Positions 19,765-29,193 of a stretch of 64,000 nucleotides of DNA are shown one piece after another. The stretch is from Hydrogenophaga taeniospiralis CCUG 15921 (GTDB taxonomy: Bacteria; Pseudomonadota; Gammaproteobacteria; Burkholderiales; Burkholderiaceae_C), in NCBI RefSeq assembly GCF_001592305.1, contig NZ_BCWR01000004.1:186001-250000 (forward strand), read 5' to 3'. Under the pieces are notes generated by a model, which was not told where the DNA came from, did not search any database, and saw only the letters and a program-made list of their open reading frames with translations. The first letter of the stretch is position 1. Each line of letters begins with the position of its first letter. A program made the position numbers and the translations under genes.

Positions 19765-20967
19765 TCAAGCCACCCGGGGCTTGACCTTGGACGCGGCCAG
19801 CTTGGCCTGCGTGCGGGCCACTTCCACGTCGGCGTCAAACACCAGCGCCACGCCCATGCGGCGCTTCACGAAGCTCTCGGGTTTGCCGAACAGGCGGATC
19901 TCGCTGTGGGGCACGCGCAGAGCGTCGTCCACCCCGTCGAAAGCGATGCCCCGGGCCTCCACGCCACCGTAGATCACGGCGCTGGCACCCGGGCTCTTGA
20001 GCGTGGTGTCCACCGGCAGGCCCAGGATGGCGCGGGCGTGCAGCTCGAATTCGTTCTGCCACTGGGTGATCATGGTCACCATGCCGGTGTCGTGCGGGCG
20101 TGGGCTGACTTCGCTGAACCAGACCTGATCGCCCTTGACGAACAGCTCCACGCCAAACAGGCCCTGGCCGCCGAGGTTGTCGGTCACGGTCTTCGCGATG
20201 CGGCGCGACTCGGCCAGCGCGGCCGGCGTCATCGGGTGCGGCTGCCAGCTCTCCACGTAGTCGCCGCTCACCTGCACATGGCCGATGGGATCGCAGAAAT
20301 GGGTCTGCACCTGGCCCTGGGCATCCAGCGCGCGCACGGTGAGCTGGGTGATCTCGTAGTCGAAGGCAATGAAGCCTTCCACGATCACCCGCCCCGGGCC
20401 GACCCGGCCACCGGCCATCGCGTAGTCCCAGGCTTTCTGCACATCGGCCGGGCCGTCGATCTTGCTCTGGCCCTTGCCCGAACTGCTCATCACCGGCTTG
20501 ACGATGCAGGGGTAACCGATCCCCCCGTCGATGGCCGCCTGCAGCTCGTCCAGCGAATCGCAGAACTGGTAGGGGCTGGTCGGCAGGCCCAGGGTCTCGG
20601 CGGCGAGGCGGCGGATGCCTTCGCGGTCCATGGTCAGGCGCGCGGCGCGCGCAGTGGGGATCACACGCACCACACCCTCGGCCTCCAGTTGCTCCAGCAT
20701 GGGCGTGGCAATGGCCTCGATCTCGGGCACCACCAGGTGCGGGCGCTCAGCCTCGATCAGCGCTTGGAGCTGGGCCGGATCGCTCATGGTGATGGTGCGG
20801 GCGTGGTGCGCCACCTGCTGGCCCGGCGCGTTGTCGTAACGGTCCACGGCGATGGTCTCCACGCCCAGGCGCTGCAGCGCGATCAGCACCTCTTTGCCGA
20901 GCTCGCCGGAGCCGAGCAGCATCACTTTGGTGGCCGAGGGAGACAGGGGGGTGCCGAGGGTGGTCAT
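19765..20967 (-). CDS. purT: Formate-dependent phosphoribosylglycinamide formyltransferase 2
   Basis: Makes N-formyl-GAR from GAR, ATP and formate in purine synthesis, a folate-free alternative to PurN. It has 400 residues from ATG 20967, with N-terminal [25 protein letters not shown]-grasp lid and P-loop region [15 protein letters not shown], and metal-binding [24 protein letters not shown]. The 41 extra residues of the longer upstream frame overlap psd and lack similarity. It starts 34 bp after the psd stop and is likely cotranscribed with it. Confidence 0.93.
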   Translation of the reverse strand: MTTLGTPLSPSATKVMLLGSGELGKEVLIALQRLGVETIAVDRYDNAPGQQVAHHARTITMSDPAQLQALIEAERPHLVVPEIEAIATPMLEQLEAEGVVRVIPTARAARLTMDREGIRRLAAETLGLPTSPYQFCDSLDELQAAIDGGIGYPCIVKPVMSSSGKGQSKIDGPADVQKAWDYAMAGGRVGPGRVIVEGFIAFDYEITQLTVRALDAQGQVQTHFCDPIGHVQVSGDYVESWQPHPMTPAALAESRRIAKTVTDNLGGQGLFGVELFVKGDQVWFSEVSPRPHDTGMVTMITQWQNEFELHARAILGLPVDTTLKSPGASAVIYGGVEARGIAFDGVDDALRVPHSEIRLFGKPESFVKRRMGVALVFDADVEVARTQAKLAASKVKPRVA

Positions 20968-21001
20968 GGGGTGTCCTGGAGGGGTGGTCGGTTCAAGGGG
21001 T

Positions 21002-21883
21002 TCAGGGGCGGCGCCCGCCCAGCACGGCCTCGCCCATGGCCTCGCCCATGCGCACGCCCTGCCCGGCGAGCCACTGCGGGTTGAAGTCAATGGTGTCCTT
21101 GGGCCAGAGCAGCACCACGGTGGAGCCGAGCAGGAAGCAGCCCATTTCTTCCCCCTGGCGCAACATGTACTGCTGGTCGTCGTAGCGCCATTCGCGCACC
21201 TGGCCCGGGCGCGGCGGGTTCACCACGCCGTGCCACACGGTGGCCATGCTGCCGACGATGGTGGCGCCCACCAGCACCTGCACGAAGGGGCGCGTCTCGC
21301 CGCTCTCGCCGTGGGGCACGTCGAACACGCAGACCACGCGCTCGTTGCGCGCGAACAGGCCGGGCACGCCACGCGCCGTGGTCGGGTTGACAGAGAACAG
21401 ATCCCCCGGCACGTGGATCATGCGGCGCAGGCGCGCGGCGCTGGGCATGTGGATGCGGTGGTAGTCCTTGGGGCTGAGGTAGATGGTGGCGAAGGCGCCG
21501 TCGTCGAACTGCGCGGCCAGTTCGGCGTCGCCGCCCACCAGGGCGCGCGTGCTGTAGTGGTGGCCCTTGGCCTGGAAGATCTGGTCGCGTTCGATGGCGC
21601 CGTACTGGCTGATCGCGCCGTCCACCGGGCAGACGAAGGCCGAGCGCGCCAGCGGCCGCACACCGGGCTTGAGCGCGCGGGTGAAGAAGGCGTTGAAGGT
21701 GGCGTAGCTGCGCGGATCGGGATTGACCGCCTCGTCCATGTTGACCCCGTAGCGGCGGATGAACCAGGGGATCACGTTGTGGGTCCACCAGGTGGCGCGG
21801 GAGCCGGCGCACCAGCCGGCGAACACGGTGATCGCCCGCTTGGGCAACAGGTATTGCAGAACAACGGCTGGGGATAAGGACAC
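21002..21883 (-). CDS. psd: Phosphatidylserine decarboxylase proenzyme
   Basis: Decarboxylates phosphatidylserine to phosphatidylethanolamine at the inner membrane. It has 293 residues from the GTG at 21883 ([19 protein letters not shown]), which fits the family; the frame continues far upstream but without homology. The autocleavage site LGST, where Ser becomes the pyruvoyl group, lies in [15 protein letters not shown] near the C-terminus. Conserved [27 protein letters not shown] and YHRIHMP are present. It is divergent from the ABC exporter genes. Confidence 0.92.
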   Translation of the reverse strand: MSLSPAVVLQYLLPKRAITVFAGWCAGSRATWWTHNVIPWFIRRYGVNMDEAVNPDPRSYATFNAFFTRALKPGVRPLARSAFVCPVDGAISQYGAIERDQIFQAKGHHYSTRALVGGDAELAAQFDDGAFATIYLSPKDYHRIHMPSAARLRRMIHVPGDLFSVNPTTARGVPGLFARNERVVCVFDVPHGESGETRPFVQVLVGATIVGSMATVWHGVVNPPRPGQVREWRYDDQQYMLRQGEEMGCFLLGSTVVLLWPKDTIDFNPQWLAGQGVRMGEAMGEAVLGGRRP

Positions 21884-21970
21884 GTCTGGTGGCTCGCGTG
21901 GGCTGCTGGGTGACCGCTGGTCAGGCTGGCCGACATTGTAGGTGGGGTGCCAGCGGGCACAATCCCATCC

Positions 21971-22972
21971 ATGAGCGCAGCGCCGGGCCGTTCCCCGGCC
22001 AGCGCGCACCGCAGCCCGCAGGGCGAAGGCACTCCCGTGAACAAACCCCTCTTCGAATGCCAGCACCTCGCCAAGCGCTATGGCGACACCACCGTGGTGG
22101 ACGACCTGTCGTTCCGCATCGCGCCGGGCGAATGCCTGGGCGTGATCGGCCCCAACGGCGCGGGAAAGACCACCACCATCCGCATGTGCCTGGGCCTGAC
22201 CACCCCGGACGCGGGCAGCATCACCGCCTTCGGCCTGGACATGCCGCGCGATGCGCTGGCCATCAAGGCGCAGCTGGGCGTGGTGAGCCAGATCGACACG
22301 CTGGACCCGGACTTTTCCTGCGCCGAAAACCTGCTGGTCTATGGCCGCTATTTCGGCATGGGCGCCGCGCAGATCCGGCCCCGCATCCCGCAGTTGCTGG
22401 AGTTCGCCGCCCTCTCGCACAAGGCTGACGCCAAGCCGGGTGAACTCTCGGGCGGCATGAAGCGGCGCCTGTCGCTGGCGCGCGCGCTGGTGAACGACCC
22501 GCAGTTGCTGATGCTGGACGAACCCACCACCGGGCTGGACCCGCAGGCGCGCCACCTGATGTGGGAACGCCTGCAGCAACTGCTGCAGCAAGGCAAGAGC
22601 ATCCTGCTGACCACGCACTTCATGGACGAGGCCGAGCGCCTGTGCTCGCGCCTGCTGGTGCTGGACCACGGCCGCAAGATCGCCGAAGGCCGCCCCCGCG
22701 AACTGATCGCGCAACACCTGGAACCCGACGTGGTGGAGGTCTACGGCAACGGCGCGCTCGCACTGGCCCAGGCCCCCGAACACGCCGCCCTGCGCGCGCT
22801 GGCGGCACGCGTGGAGGTGAGCGGTGAGACGGTGTTTTTCTACACCGCGCAAGCCATGCCCCTGCTGGCCGCGCTGGGCCAACACCACCAGTTGCGCACG
22901 CTGCACCGGCCGGCGAACCTGGAAGACCTGTTTCTGAAACTCACCGGTCGGCAAATCCGGGAGGACGGATGA
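21971..22972 (+). CDS. NodI-like ABC transporter ATPase
   Basis: ATP-binding subunit of an ABC-2 exporter, 333 residues from ATG 21971. A GTG at 22037, preceded by GAAGG, would give 311 residues and may be the true start. Walker A is [10 protein letters not shown], signature [15 protein letters not shown], Walker [14 protein letters not shown], with the switch His in [11 protein letters not shown]. The C-terminal domain resembles NodI. In rhizobia NodIJ exports lipo-chitooligosaccharides, but homologues are common in non-nodulating Burkholderiales, where the substrate is unknown. The stop overlaps the permease start (ATGA). Confidence 0.88.
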   Translation: MSAAPGRSPASAHRSPQGEGTPVNKPLFECQHLAKRYGDTTVVDDLSFRIAPGECLGVIGPNGAGKTTTIRMCLGLTTPDAGSITAFGLDMPRDALAIKAQLGVVSQIDTLDPDFSCAENLLVYGRYFGMGAAQIRPRIPQLLEFAALSHKADAKPGELSGGMKRRLSLARALVNDPQLLMLDEPTTGLDPQARHLMWERLQQLLQQGKSILLTTHFMDEAERLCSRLLVLDHGRKIAEGRPRELIAQHLEPDVVEVYGNGALALAQAPEHAALRALAARVEVSGETVFFYTAQAMPLLAALGQHHQLRTLHRPANLEDLFLKLTGRQIREDG

Positions 22973-23805
22973 ACATGAACACAAGCACCGTGACCACACC
23001 CCCTTCGCACTGGGCAATTCCCCGGCTTTCCACCCGCTGGTGGCCGGTTTTCCTGCGCAATCTGCTGGTCTGGAAGAAGCTCGCCATTCCCAGCCTGGTG
23101 GGCAACATCGCCGAGCCGCTGATGTGGCTGGTGGCGTTCGGCTACGGTATGGGCGCGCTGGTGGGCCAGGTGACCATCACCACGCCACAGGGCGACACGG
23201 CCGTGCCCTACATCCTGTTCCTGGCCAGCGGCAGCATCTGCATGAGCGCGATGAACGCGGCCAGCTTCGAGGCGCTGTACTCGGCGTTTTCGCGCATGCA
23301 CGTGCAAAAGACCTGGGACGGCATCATGAACGCGCCGGTGAGCCTGGACGACGTGGTGCTGGCCGAGATGTTGTGGGCCGGCTTCAAGGCGCTGTTTTCG
23401 GTCACGGCCATCATGGCCGTGATGCTGGGCCTGGGTATCAGCCATTCGCCCAAACTCCTGCTGGCCTGGCCGGTGTTGCTGGGGGTGGGCATCACGTTTT
23501 CGTGCATCGCCCTGGTGTTCAACGCCCTGGCCCAGGGCTACGACTTCTTCACCTACTACTTCACCCTGTTCCTGACCCCGATGATGTTCCTCTCCGGGGT
23601 GTTCTTTCCACGGGAACAACTGCCTGGGGTGGTGCGCGCCATTTCCGACTGGCTGCCGCTGACCAACGCGGTGGAGCTGGTGCGCCCCCTGTTCATGGAC
23701 CAGTGGCCCGAACAGCCCTGGTTGCACGTCCTGGTCCTGCTGGTCTACACCGTGGCCGCCTTCTGGTTGGCGCTGGCCCTAACCCGCAAGCGATTTTCTA
23801 GATAA
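22969..23805 (+). CDS. NodJ-like ABC-2 permease
   Basis: A 278-residue inner-membrane permease with six hydrophobic helices and the ABC-2 signature near the C-terminus ([19 protein letters not shown]). The N-terminal [29 protein letters not shown] stretch is typical of NodJ. It is translationally coupled to the ATPase gene. Together they form a two-component exporter, perhaps for a lipid or glycolipid. A family A repeat follows the stop codon in sense orientation, paired with an oppositely oriented copy from the convergent gene. Confidence 0.88.
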   Translation: MNMNTSTVTTPPSHWAIPRLSTRWWPVFLRNLLVWKKLAIPSLVGNIAEPLMWLVAFGYGMGALVGQVTITTPQGDTAVPYILFLASGSICMSAMNAASFEALYSAFSRMHVQKTWDGIMNAPVSLDDVVLAEMLWAGFKALFSVTAIMAVMLGLGISHSPKLLLAWPVLLGVGITFSCIALVFNALAQGYDFFTYYFTLFLTPMMFLSGVFFPREQLPGVVRAISDWLPLTNAVELVRPLFMDQWPEQPWLHVLVLLVYTVAAFWLALALTRKRFSR

Positions 23806-23808
23806 GTC

Positions 23809-23890
23809 CACCCCCGCGCCGGGCTTTGCCCGTCACCCCCTCAAGGGGGCGGCACTGGCGGCCCGGCAAAGCCGGTTCCGCGGTGCCCTG
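23809..23890 (+). repeat. Family A intergenic repeat
   Basis: Starts three bases after the permease stop: CCCCCGCGCCGGGCTTTGCC, TCACCCCCTCAAGGGGGCGG, CCCGGCAAAGCCGG, TTCCGCGGTGCCC. The outer arms GGCACTGGCGG and CCGCGGTGCC differ from other copies by paired changes that keep the stem. Confidence 0.85.
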
Positions 23891-23924
23891 GACCGACTTC
23901 CCCTCTCCGGCGCATGTTACCCAG

Positions 23925-24018
23925 TCGAGAACGCGGCGGAACTGGCTTTGCCAGGCCGCTCGCGTTGCCCCTTGAGGGGCTGAGCGGCCACACGCAGTGG
24001 GCAAGCGATGGGGGTGGG
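23925..24018 (-). repeat. Family A intergenic repeat, long-spacer variant
   Basis: Minus-oriented copy directly downstream of the minus-strand gene ending at 24020, closely matching 5554-5646 (CCCCCATCGCT, ACTGCGTGTGGCC, CAGCCCCTCAAGGGGCAACGC, CCTGGCAAAGCCAG). With 23809-23890 it makes a convergent pair between convergent genes. Confidence 0.8.
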
Positions 24019-24019
24019 C

Positions 24020-24286
24020 TCAGTGCACGGCTTGCAGCGCCGGCTGGGCTTCGACGTAGTTGTCGATGCCGCTGTCCATGAACTCTTCGGCGTCGATCAC
24101 GGCGTCGTAGTCGCGCACGGCGATGCGGTCGATGCCGTGGGTCTTGGGAATCAGCGGCTTGTCCAGCGGGCGGCAGACGCGCTGGCGCAGGCTCCGCAGG
24201 TTCATGCTGCTCTCCATGGCGGTGATCACGGCTTCCGGATCGAGCATGAGGACGAAGGGATTGAGGCGGCGGTGGATGGAGTTCAT
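24020..24286 (-). CDS. Small hypothetical protein (88 residues)
   Basis: Not recognised. From the ATG at 24286 it encodes MNSIHRRLNPFVLMLDPEAV, then a helix-rich middle with RSLRQRVCRPLDKPL, and an acidic C-terminus (DYDAVIDAEEFMDSGIDNY). No signal peptide or membrane segment. An AGGA ribosome site lies nine bases before the ATG. A strict palindrome at 24324-24342 sits about 40 bp upstream, so the gene is probably controlled on its own. The mixed basic-then-acidic composition suggests a soluble regulatory or adaptor protein; no function is claimed. Confidence 0.65.
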   Translation of the reverse strand: MNSIHRRLNPFVLMLDPEAVITAMESSMNLRSLRQRVCRPLDKPLIPKTHGIDRIAVRDYDAVIDAEEFMDSGIDNYVEAQPALQAVH

Positions 24287-24323
24287 GGCGGTGTCCTGGC
24301 TGAAAAGGGGCTGGTGATGAAAC

Positions 24324-24342
24324 GTTTGTCGATGTGACAAAC
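24324..24342 (-). promoter_or_regulatory. Operator-like palindrome
   Basis: GTTTGTC and GACAAAC form a perfect 7-bp inverted repeat with a five-base spacer, 38 bp upstream of the small gene at 24286. This symmetry and size suit a dimeric repressor such as a TetR- or MarR-type protein. The regulator is not identified. Confidence 0.5.
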
Positions 24343-24494
24343 TGTATTCAGCCTGTATCAATTGGTTAAGTCGGCGCACCGCCATTCAGGCTGTAGGAAG
24401 TTGCCTGACAAGCCCGGAACTGACCGGTTTTCACCCCCCAGTTCTCAGCCGTGCAACCGCAACCGCCACCCCGGCCTCAAAACCGCTCAGCCGC

Positions 24495-25625
24495 TCAGGG
24501 CTTCGGACCGAAACGCAGCGCCTCCACGCTGGCGCGCACCACGCCCTGCACGCTGCCGCTCTCGGCGTACTGCTTGCGCAGGTAGGTGGCGTGGTTGCCG
24601 TCGCGCGCGGCGGTGCGTTCGATCTCGTCGAGCGCGGCCAGCGAGTTCAGGGCCACGCCGTGCGGCGTGAGGTGGCGCAGCGTGGCCAGGATGTCCTCGC
24701 GGATGCTGATCTGCTCGCGCGTCTTGGGGTTGACCATCATGCCGTCCAGCCCGAAGCGGCAGGCCTGGAAACGGTTATAGGTGTAGACGAGGTAGTCGTC
24801 CTCTTCGGGCGGCGGCTCGCGGCGTTCCAGCAGGTGGCGGCACAGCGCCTGCAGGTAGCAGGCCAGGCCGGCGGCGCGCTCCACGGTTAGCGGCGTGTCG
24901 CACACGCGCAGCTCGATGGTGCCGTACTCGGGCTTGGGCCGGATGTCCCAGTAGAAGTCCTTCATGGACTTGACCACGCCGGTGCTCTCCATCTTGGTGA
25001 AGTACACGTTGGCGAACTCTTCCCAGCTCAGCACGAAGGGCGCGCGCCCGCTCAAGGGGAAGGCGAACACCGAGTTCAGGCGCGCCGAGTCGAACAGGGT
25101 GTCCACCCCCTGCGAGAACGGCGACGAGGCCGAGAGCGCGATGAAGTGCGGCACATAGCGGTTGAGCGAATGCAGCAGGAACAGCGCCTCGTCGGCCGAC
25201 GCGCAGCCGATGTGCACGTGCTGGCCGAACACGGTGAACTGCTTGGCGAGGTAGCCGTACAGGCCCGAGAGCTGCTGGAAGCGCGGCTTGGAAAAGATGC
25301 GCTGCTCGAACCAGCGCTGGAACGGGTGGGTGCCGCCGCCGGCGATCTCGATGTTGAGCCGGTCGCCGGCGTGCACCAGCGTGTCGCGGATCTGCTGCAG
25401 TTGCGCCAGCAGCGGGCCATGTTCGCGCTGCACGTCGGTGGCGATCTCGATCATGCTCTGCGTCATCTCGGGCGTGACCACGCCGGGGAAGGGCTTGCGG
25501 CGCAGCAGTTCGAGCAGGTCGTTGGCGCTGCTGGAAAGGTCCATGTCGTAGGTGTTGACGAGCTGCAGTTCCAGCTCCACGCCCATGGTCAGCGAGTCGG
25601 AGGCTTTGAAGGTTTCCAGTGGCAT
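24495..25625 (-). CDS. ybdK: YbdK-type carboxylate-amine ligase (glutamate-cysteine ligase 2 family)
   Basis: A 376-residue protein of the COG2170 family, a GCS2-type ligase with weak gamma-glutamylcysteine synthetase activity in E. coli. Visible are [20 protein letters not shown] at the N-terminus, [14 protein letters not shown] [24 protein letters not shown] and the metal/ATP region [11 protein letters not shown]. The true physiological substrate is uncertain. It starts 10 bp after the stop of the antiporter gene, so the two are likely cotranscribed. Confidence 0.88.
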   Translation of the reverse strand: MPLETFKASDSLTMGVELELQLVNTYDMDLSSSANDLLELLRRKPFPGVVTPEMTQSMIEIATDVQREHGPLLAQLQQIRDTLVHAGDRLNIEIAGGGTHPFQRWFEQRIFSKPRFQQLSGLYGYLAKQFTVFGQHVHIGCASADEALFLLHSLNRYVPHFIALSASSPFSQGVDTLFDSARLNSVFAFPLSGRAPFVLSWEEFANVYFTKMESTGVVKSMKDFYWDIRPKPEYGTIELRVCDTPLTVERAAGLACYLQALCRHLLERREPPPEEDDYLVYTYNRFQACRFGLDGMMVNPKTREQISIREDILATLRHLTPHGVALNSLAALDEIERTAARDGNHATYLRKQYAESGSVQGVVRASVEALRFGPKP

Positions 25626-25635
25626 GAGAGAGCTC

Positions 25636-26823
25636 CTATTCCTTGGTCACGTGGGTTTCGTGGGCGGCCAGCAGTGCGCGCTGGGTGACCACGGGCCCGA
25701 ACAGTTCCAGCACCAGCATCATCGCGGCCATGGACGAGAGCACGTGTGCCGCGGGCTCGAACCCGTAGAGGCGGCTCTGTTCGAGCAACAGGATGGCGAA
25801 GGCCGACATGGGGGTGAGCGCCAGGCCCGTGAGCAGGCCCTTGCGCTCGGTGCTGCCCGAGAGGCGCGCCGCCGCCACGCTGCAGCCCACCTTGGTGGCG
25901 GTCCGCACCACGATCAGCGCCAGGCCGAGCAGCATGCCGGTCCAGACGTCGGCCCAGTTCAGCAGCGAGGCGATGTAGACGAACAGGAACACGGTGAGCA
26001 GGTCGCCCGCGGTGCCGAAGCCGCGCTGCGCATTGGTCAGGTGCACGCGGCGCTCGCGCGCGACGATGCCGAAGGTGAGCGCGGCCAGCAGGGGCGAGAG
26101 CTTCAGGCCGTAGGCCATGGTGGTGAGCAGCACCACCGCCAGCGCGAACACCACGGTCACGTCACGCGCCTGCACGCGCTGGGCGCGCAACAGCCACGGA
26201 GCGGCCACACCGAGCAGCGCGCCCACCGCCACCGAAGTGACCAGCACGTGCACGCTGCCGAACGCCGCCAGCACCAGGTCTCCCGAGGTGCTCAGGTGCC
26301 AGTAGCCCACCACCAGATTGAAGGCCAGCACCGAGACCAGGCAGTTGATGGCGCACAGGTGCAGCACGCGCTCGGTCACCTGGCCGGCGCTGCGCAGGTC
26401 GTTGGCCACGCGCACGATGCCCGCCGGCGAAGCCGAGACGGACAAGGAAGCGAAGATGAGGCGGGTGTCGGTGGCCAGGTCGAACCAGCCGCTGGCCAGG
26501 TAGACCGCGGCGAAGGTCAGGGCCGACTCCACCAGGCCCAGCGCCATCACCCAGGGGTTGTGGCGGAACCAGCGCAGGTTGATGCGGTAGCCGAGCTCGA
26601 ACAGCACCAGCGACAGCGCCACATTGGCCAGGAACGGCAGGCCGGGCACGGCATCGGTCAGGCCGGGCAGGTTGACCAGGCTGCCCAGCAGGCCCACCGC
26701 CACGTAGCTCGACACGCGCGGCACCTGCCAAGTTTCGTGCAGCCGTTCACCCAGGAACCAGGCGATCAACAGCACCAGCGGCCAGGCCATGGACTGCAGC
26801 AGAAACGGGAAATCGGTGACCAT
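25636..26823 (-). CDS. Cation:proton antiporter (Kef/CPA2-type membrane domain)
   Basis: A 395-residue inner-membrane protein with about 11-12 hydrophobic helices and no soluble nucleotide-binding domain after them. It has the CPA2 pattern of a repeated five-helix fold: [20 protein letters not shown] early, [18 protein letters not shown] in the middle, [18 protein letters not shown] in the second half. A likely role is K+ or Na+/H+ exchange. AGGAGAG precedes the start. Linkage to a YbdK ligase recalls glutathione-gated Kef systems, but this link is inference. Confidence 0.85.
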   Translation of the reverse strand: MVTDFPFLLQSMAWPLVLLIAWFLGERLHETWQVPRVSSYVAVGLLGSLVNLPGLTDAVPGLPFLANVALSLVLFELGYRINLRWFRHNPWVMALGLVESALTFAAVYLASGWFDLATDTRLIFASLSVSASPAGIVRVANDLRSAGQVTERVLHLCAINCLVSVLAFNLVVGYWHLSTSGDLVLAAFGSVHVLVTSVAVGALLGVAAPWLLRAQRVQARDVTVVFALAVVLLTTMAYGLKLSPLLAALTFGIVARERRVHLTNAQRGFGTAGDLLTVFLFVYIASLLNWADVWTGMLLGLALIVVRTATKVGCSVAAARLSGSTERKGLLTGLALTPMSAFAILLLEQSRLYGFEPAAHVLSSMAAMMLVLELFGPVVTQRALLAAHETHVTKE

Positions 26824-26862
26824 AAGCAGGCTCTCCTGAATGGGGACAAAGTTCCGGATGGC

Positions 26863-26877
26863 GGGTGTAACACACCC
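26863..26877 (-). promoter_or_regulatory. Short palindrome upstream of the antiporter gene
   Basis: GGGTGT and ACACCC, a perfect 6-bp inverted repeat with a three-base spacer, 40-54 bp upstream of the antiporter start. It could be an operator; the regulator is unknown. Confidence 0.3.
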
Positions 26878-26961
26878 CGTCGGCCATCGGGCGAGTGGGT
26901 CGCAGCGGCGTGCGACGGTTGAAACAGTTCACAGCCTGAAAGACCGCCCGGGAACCGGGCC

Positions 26962-28497
26962 TCAGGGTGCGCCGAGTGACGGCTGCAACAGGAACCGCTC
27001 TTGCAGCAGCCGTGCATCGTCGAAATGCCGCCGTCCGACAAAGGCCGTCGGCTGGCGGCCCCATTGTCGCATCGCACCCGGGCTCTCGATACCCATGGGC
27101 CAGAACAGCAGGCGCTCGCCGCGCTCGGTGCCGGGCATGATGCCATGCGGCCAGAACGCGCTGCGGCGCCGGCCGTCGGCGCCGGGCAGGCTGCGCAGGC
27201 CGTCTTCATCGGCCAAGGCATAGGTCTGGTCCGGTGCGGCATCGGACGCCACTGTGGCCGCGGGTTCGGGGGCGACGCCCACCACCATGTGGCTGCCCGA
27301 TTCGATCACCACCCGCAGCCGCTCGCCCACGCGCATGACCGGCAGCGTGGTGGGCACAAAGGCCCACTCGCTGCGCGCCTCGGGCGCCGGCCGGGGCACG
27401 AACGCGGGCGTGGGCACGAACAGGTGGTAACAACCGCAGGCGTGGATGCTGTCGAACAGCCACACCCGGCCGTCGGGCGCCAGGGTCAGGCGCATCACCA
27501 CCGCGTCCACGGCGCCCGCGAGCAGGTCCAGCGAGCCTTCGGGCGGGCGCTGTGGAAACCACACGCTGTAGACCAGTTGCAGCAGGGTCTGCTCGCCGAA
27601 CCGCGTGTGCGCCAGGCGCTGGTACACCACGGGCTGGCCAGCGTCCACCTGCGGCGCCGGGCCGTCGCCCCAGTGCAGGCGGCCGAACCGGTCGTGTGCG
27701 CCCCGGTTCTCGATCACCAGCACCGGGGCGTAGGCCTGCAGCAGGCGCTGGGTGGTGGCCGCGTCGGGCGACGGGATGCCCAGCGCGTCGTGGGGCACGG
27801 CGCCGAGCAGGGCCGCCACATCGGCGCCACCGGCAGCGCCTGAAACGGCGGCCGGCACATGGCGCTGCCAGCCCGCAGCTGTATCGATTCGCCCGCGTGT
27901 GTGAGCAAAGGTAGCGCTCCAGCGCTGCTGCCAGCGCTCGACGCCGGCAAAAAATGGCACCCGGGTCAGCGGGTACAGCCCCAGTGCGCGCCGCCAGTCG
28001 CTGTAGTCGTCGGGCACCCATGCGCGCTGCGCCAGGGTGCTCCGCAGCGCCGGGCGGGCCCCCACCTCGGCCCACAGCGTATCGGCACAACGCTGCGTGC
28101 GCGCGCCGGCACTGGCCACGTCCTGCACGCCCAGTTCGGCCAGCGCCGCCGCGGGCAGGTGGGCGCGCTCGAACGCACGCGCCTGCGCGTCCAGCGCCCG
28201 CAGGCGCGTGCCCCAGGCCTGGAAAGCCGCGTCGCTGCGCGCGGCGTCGTCACGAAACGAAGCGAGCAGGCGGTCGGTGCGCAGAAACGGGAAGCCCGCG
28301 ATGGGCGCTGCGCCGCCGTCGCGCACATGGTGGGCGTCGATCACCGCGTCCAGGCGCTCGAACCACTGCAGGCACTGCTGCGCGGCCGGGTCCGAGGGCC
28401 ACAACACCTGCGGGCCGGCGCCGTCCATCACGGCACAGCCGCCCAGCCCCAGCGACATCGCCAGCCCTATAGCAAAGCGGCGCAGACGGTTGGACAT
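26962..28497 (-). CDS. Conserved hypothetical lipoprotein
   Basis: Function not recognised. From ATG 28497 it has 511 residues and a lipoprotein signal MSNRLRRFAIGLAMSLGLGG with the lipid-modified Cys at residue 21, so it is probably anchored in the outer membrane facing the periplasm. An upstream ATG at 28521 would add eight residues. The middle is Ala/Arg-rich and helical; the second half is beta-rich with a compact Cys/His motif DSIHACGCYHLF. The motif FWPHGIMPGTERGERLLFWP, where the FWP triplet occurs twice, lies near the C-terminus. HACGCYH could bind metal. Followed by the antiporter gene after 138 bp; divergent from the DUF2059 gene. Confidence 0.75.
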   Translation of the reverse strand: MSNRLRRFAIGLAMSLGLGGCAVMDGAGPQVLWPSDPAAQQCLQWFERLDAVIDAHHVRDGGAAPIAGFPFLRTDRLLASFRDDAARSDAAFQAWGTRLRALDAQARAFERAHLPAAALAELGVQDVASAGARTQRCADTLWAEVGARPALRSTLAQRAWVPDDYSDWRRALGLYPLTRVPFFAGVERWQQRWSATFAHTRGRIDTAAGWQRHVPAAVSGAAGGADVAALLGAVPHDALGIPSPDAATTQRLLQAYAPVLVIENRGAHDRFGRLHWGDGPAPQVDAGQPVVYQRLAHTRFGEQTLLQLVYSVWFPQRPPEGSLDLLAGAVDAVVMRLTLAPDGRVWLFDSIHACGCYHLFVPTPAFVPRPAPEARSEWAFVPTTLPVMRVGERLRVVIESGSHMVVGVAPEPAATVASDAAPDQTYALADEDGLRSLPGADGRRRSAFWPHGIMPGTERGERLLFWPMGIESPGAMRQWGRQPTAFVGRRHFDDARLLQERFLLQPSLGAP

Positions 28498-28602
28498 CCA
28501 CAGGATTGAGAAACGAACCATGGCGCCATGGTAGTCCGGAGGCCTGCGGCTGCGCACATGGCTGGTTACATCCGCGCTCCGGCGATGTAGGTACCATCCG
28601 CC

Positions 28603-29193
28603 ATGCTGAAAAAACCCTTACACACCCTGACCCTCACCCTGGCCCTGTTGATCGCCGCCACCGGCGCCAGCGCCCAGACCCCGGCGGCACCCGCCACCAA
28701 GAAGGAGCTGGTGGCCCGCCTGCTCAAGCTCCAGCAACCCGGCATCGAAGCCCTGGCGCGCGCCATGGCCGAACAGCCCGCGGCCCAGTTGCTCGACCGC
28801 GCCGACGTCATCCTGCCCAACGCGGTGAGCGCCGACCGGCGCGAGACCGTGGCCAAGGAGATCCAGGCCGACACCGCCAAATACCTGAACGAGACCGTGC
28901 CGCTGGTGACCACCCGCGCCGTCAAGCTCGCGCCCACCACCGTCGGCAGCCTGCTGGAAGAGAAGTTCAGCGAAGCCGAACTGCTCCAGATCGTGACCCT
29001 GCTGGAGTCCCCGGTCTACGCCAAGTACATGCAGCTCACGGGCAGCATGCAGAAGGCCCTGCAGGAAAAGCTGCTGGCCGACACGCGCGGCACCGTCGAA
29101 CCCAAAGTCAAGCAGCTCGAACAATCGATCAGCAAGCGCCTGGGCGGCCCCGCCACACCGGCCAGCGCGCCCGCCAAACCCGCCGGCAAATAG
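28603..29193 (+). CDS. DUF2059-domain periplasmic protein
   Basis: A 196-residue exported protein. The signal peptide is MLKKPLHTLTLTLALLIAAT, cut near ASAQ. A helical domain of the DUF2059 type contains LLEEKFSEAELLQIVTLLES and PVYAKYMQLTGSMQKALQEK. This family is common in Gram-negative periplasms and has no settled function. Its stop is one base before the convergent stop of the methyltransferase gene, with no terminator between. Confidence 0.82.
   Translation: MLKKPLHTLTLTLALLIAATGASAQTPAAPATKKELVARLLKLQQPGIEALARAMAEQPAAQLLDRADVILPNAVSADRRETVAKEIQADTAKYLNETVPLVTTRAVKLAPTTVGSLLEEKFSEAELLQIVTLLESPVYAKYMQLTGSMQKALQEKLLADTRGTVEPKVKQLEQSISKRLGGPATPASAPAKPAGK

Noticed and set aside
22969..23805. 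NodIJ-like exporter as evidence for nodulation
   Set aside because: No nodABC or other nodulation gene is present, and NodIJ homologues are widespread in non-symbiotic Burkholderiales.
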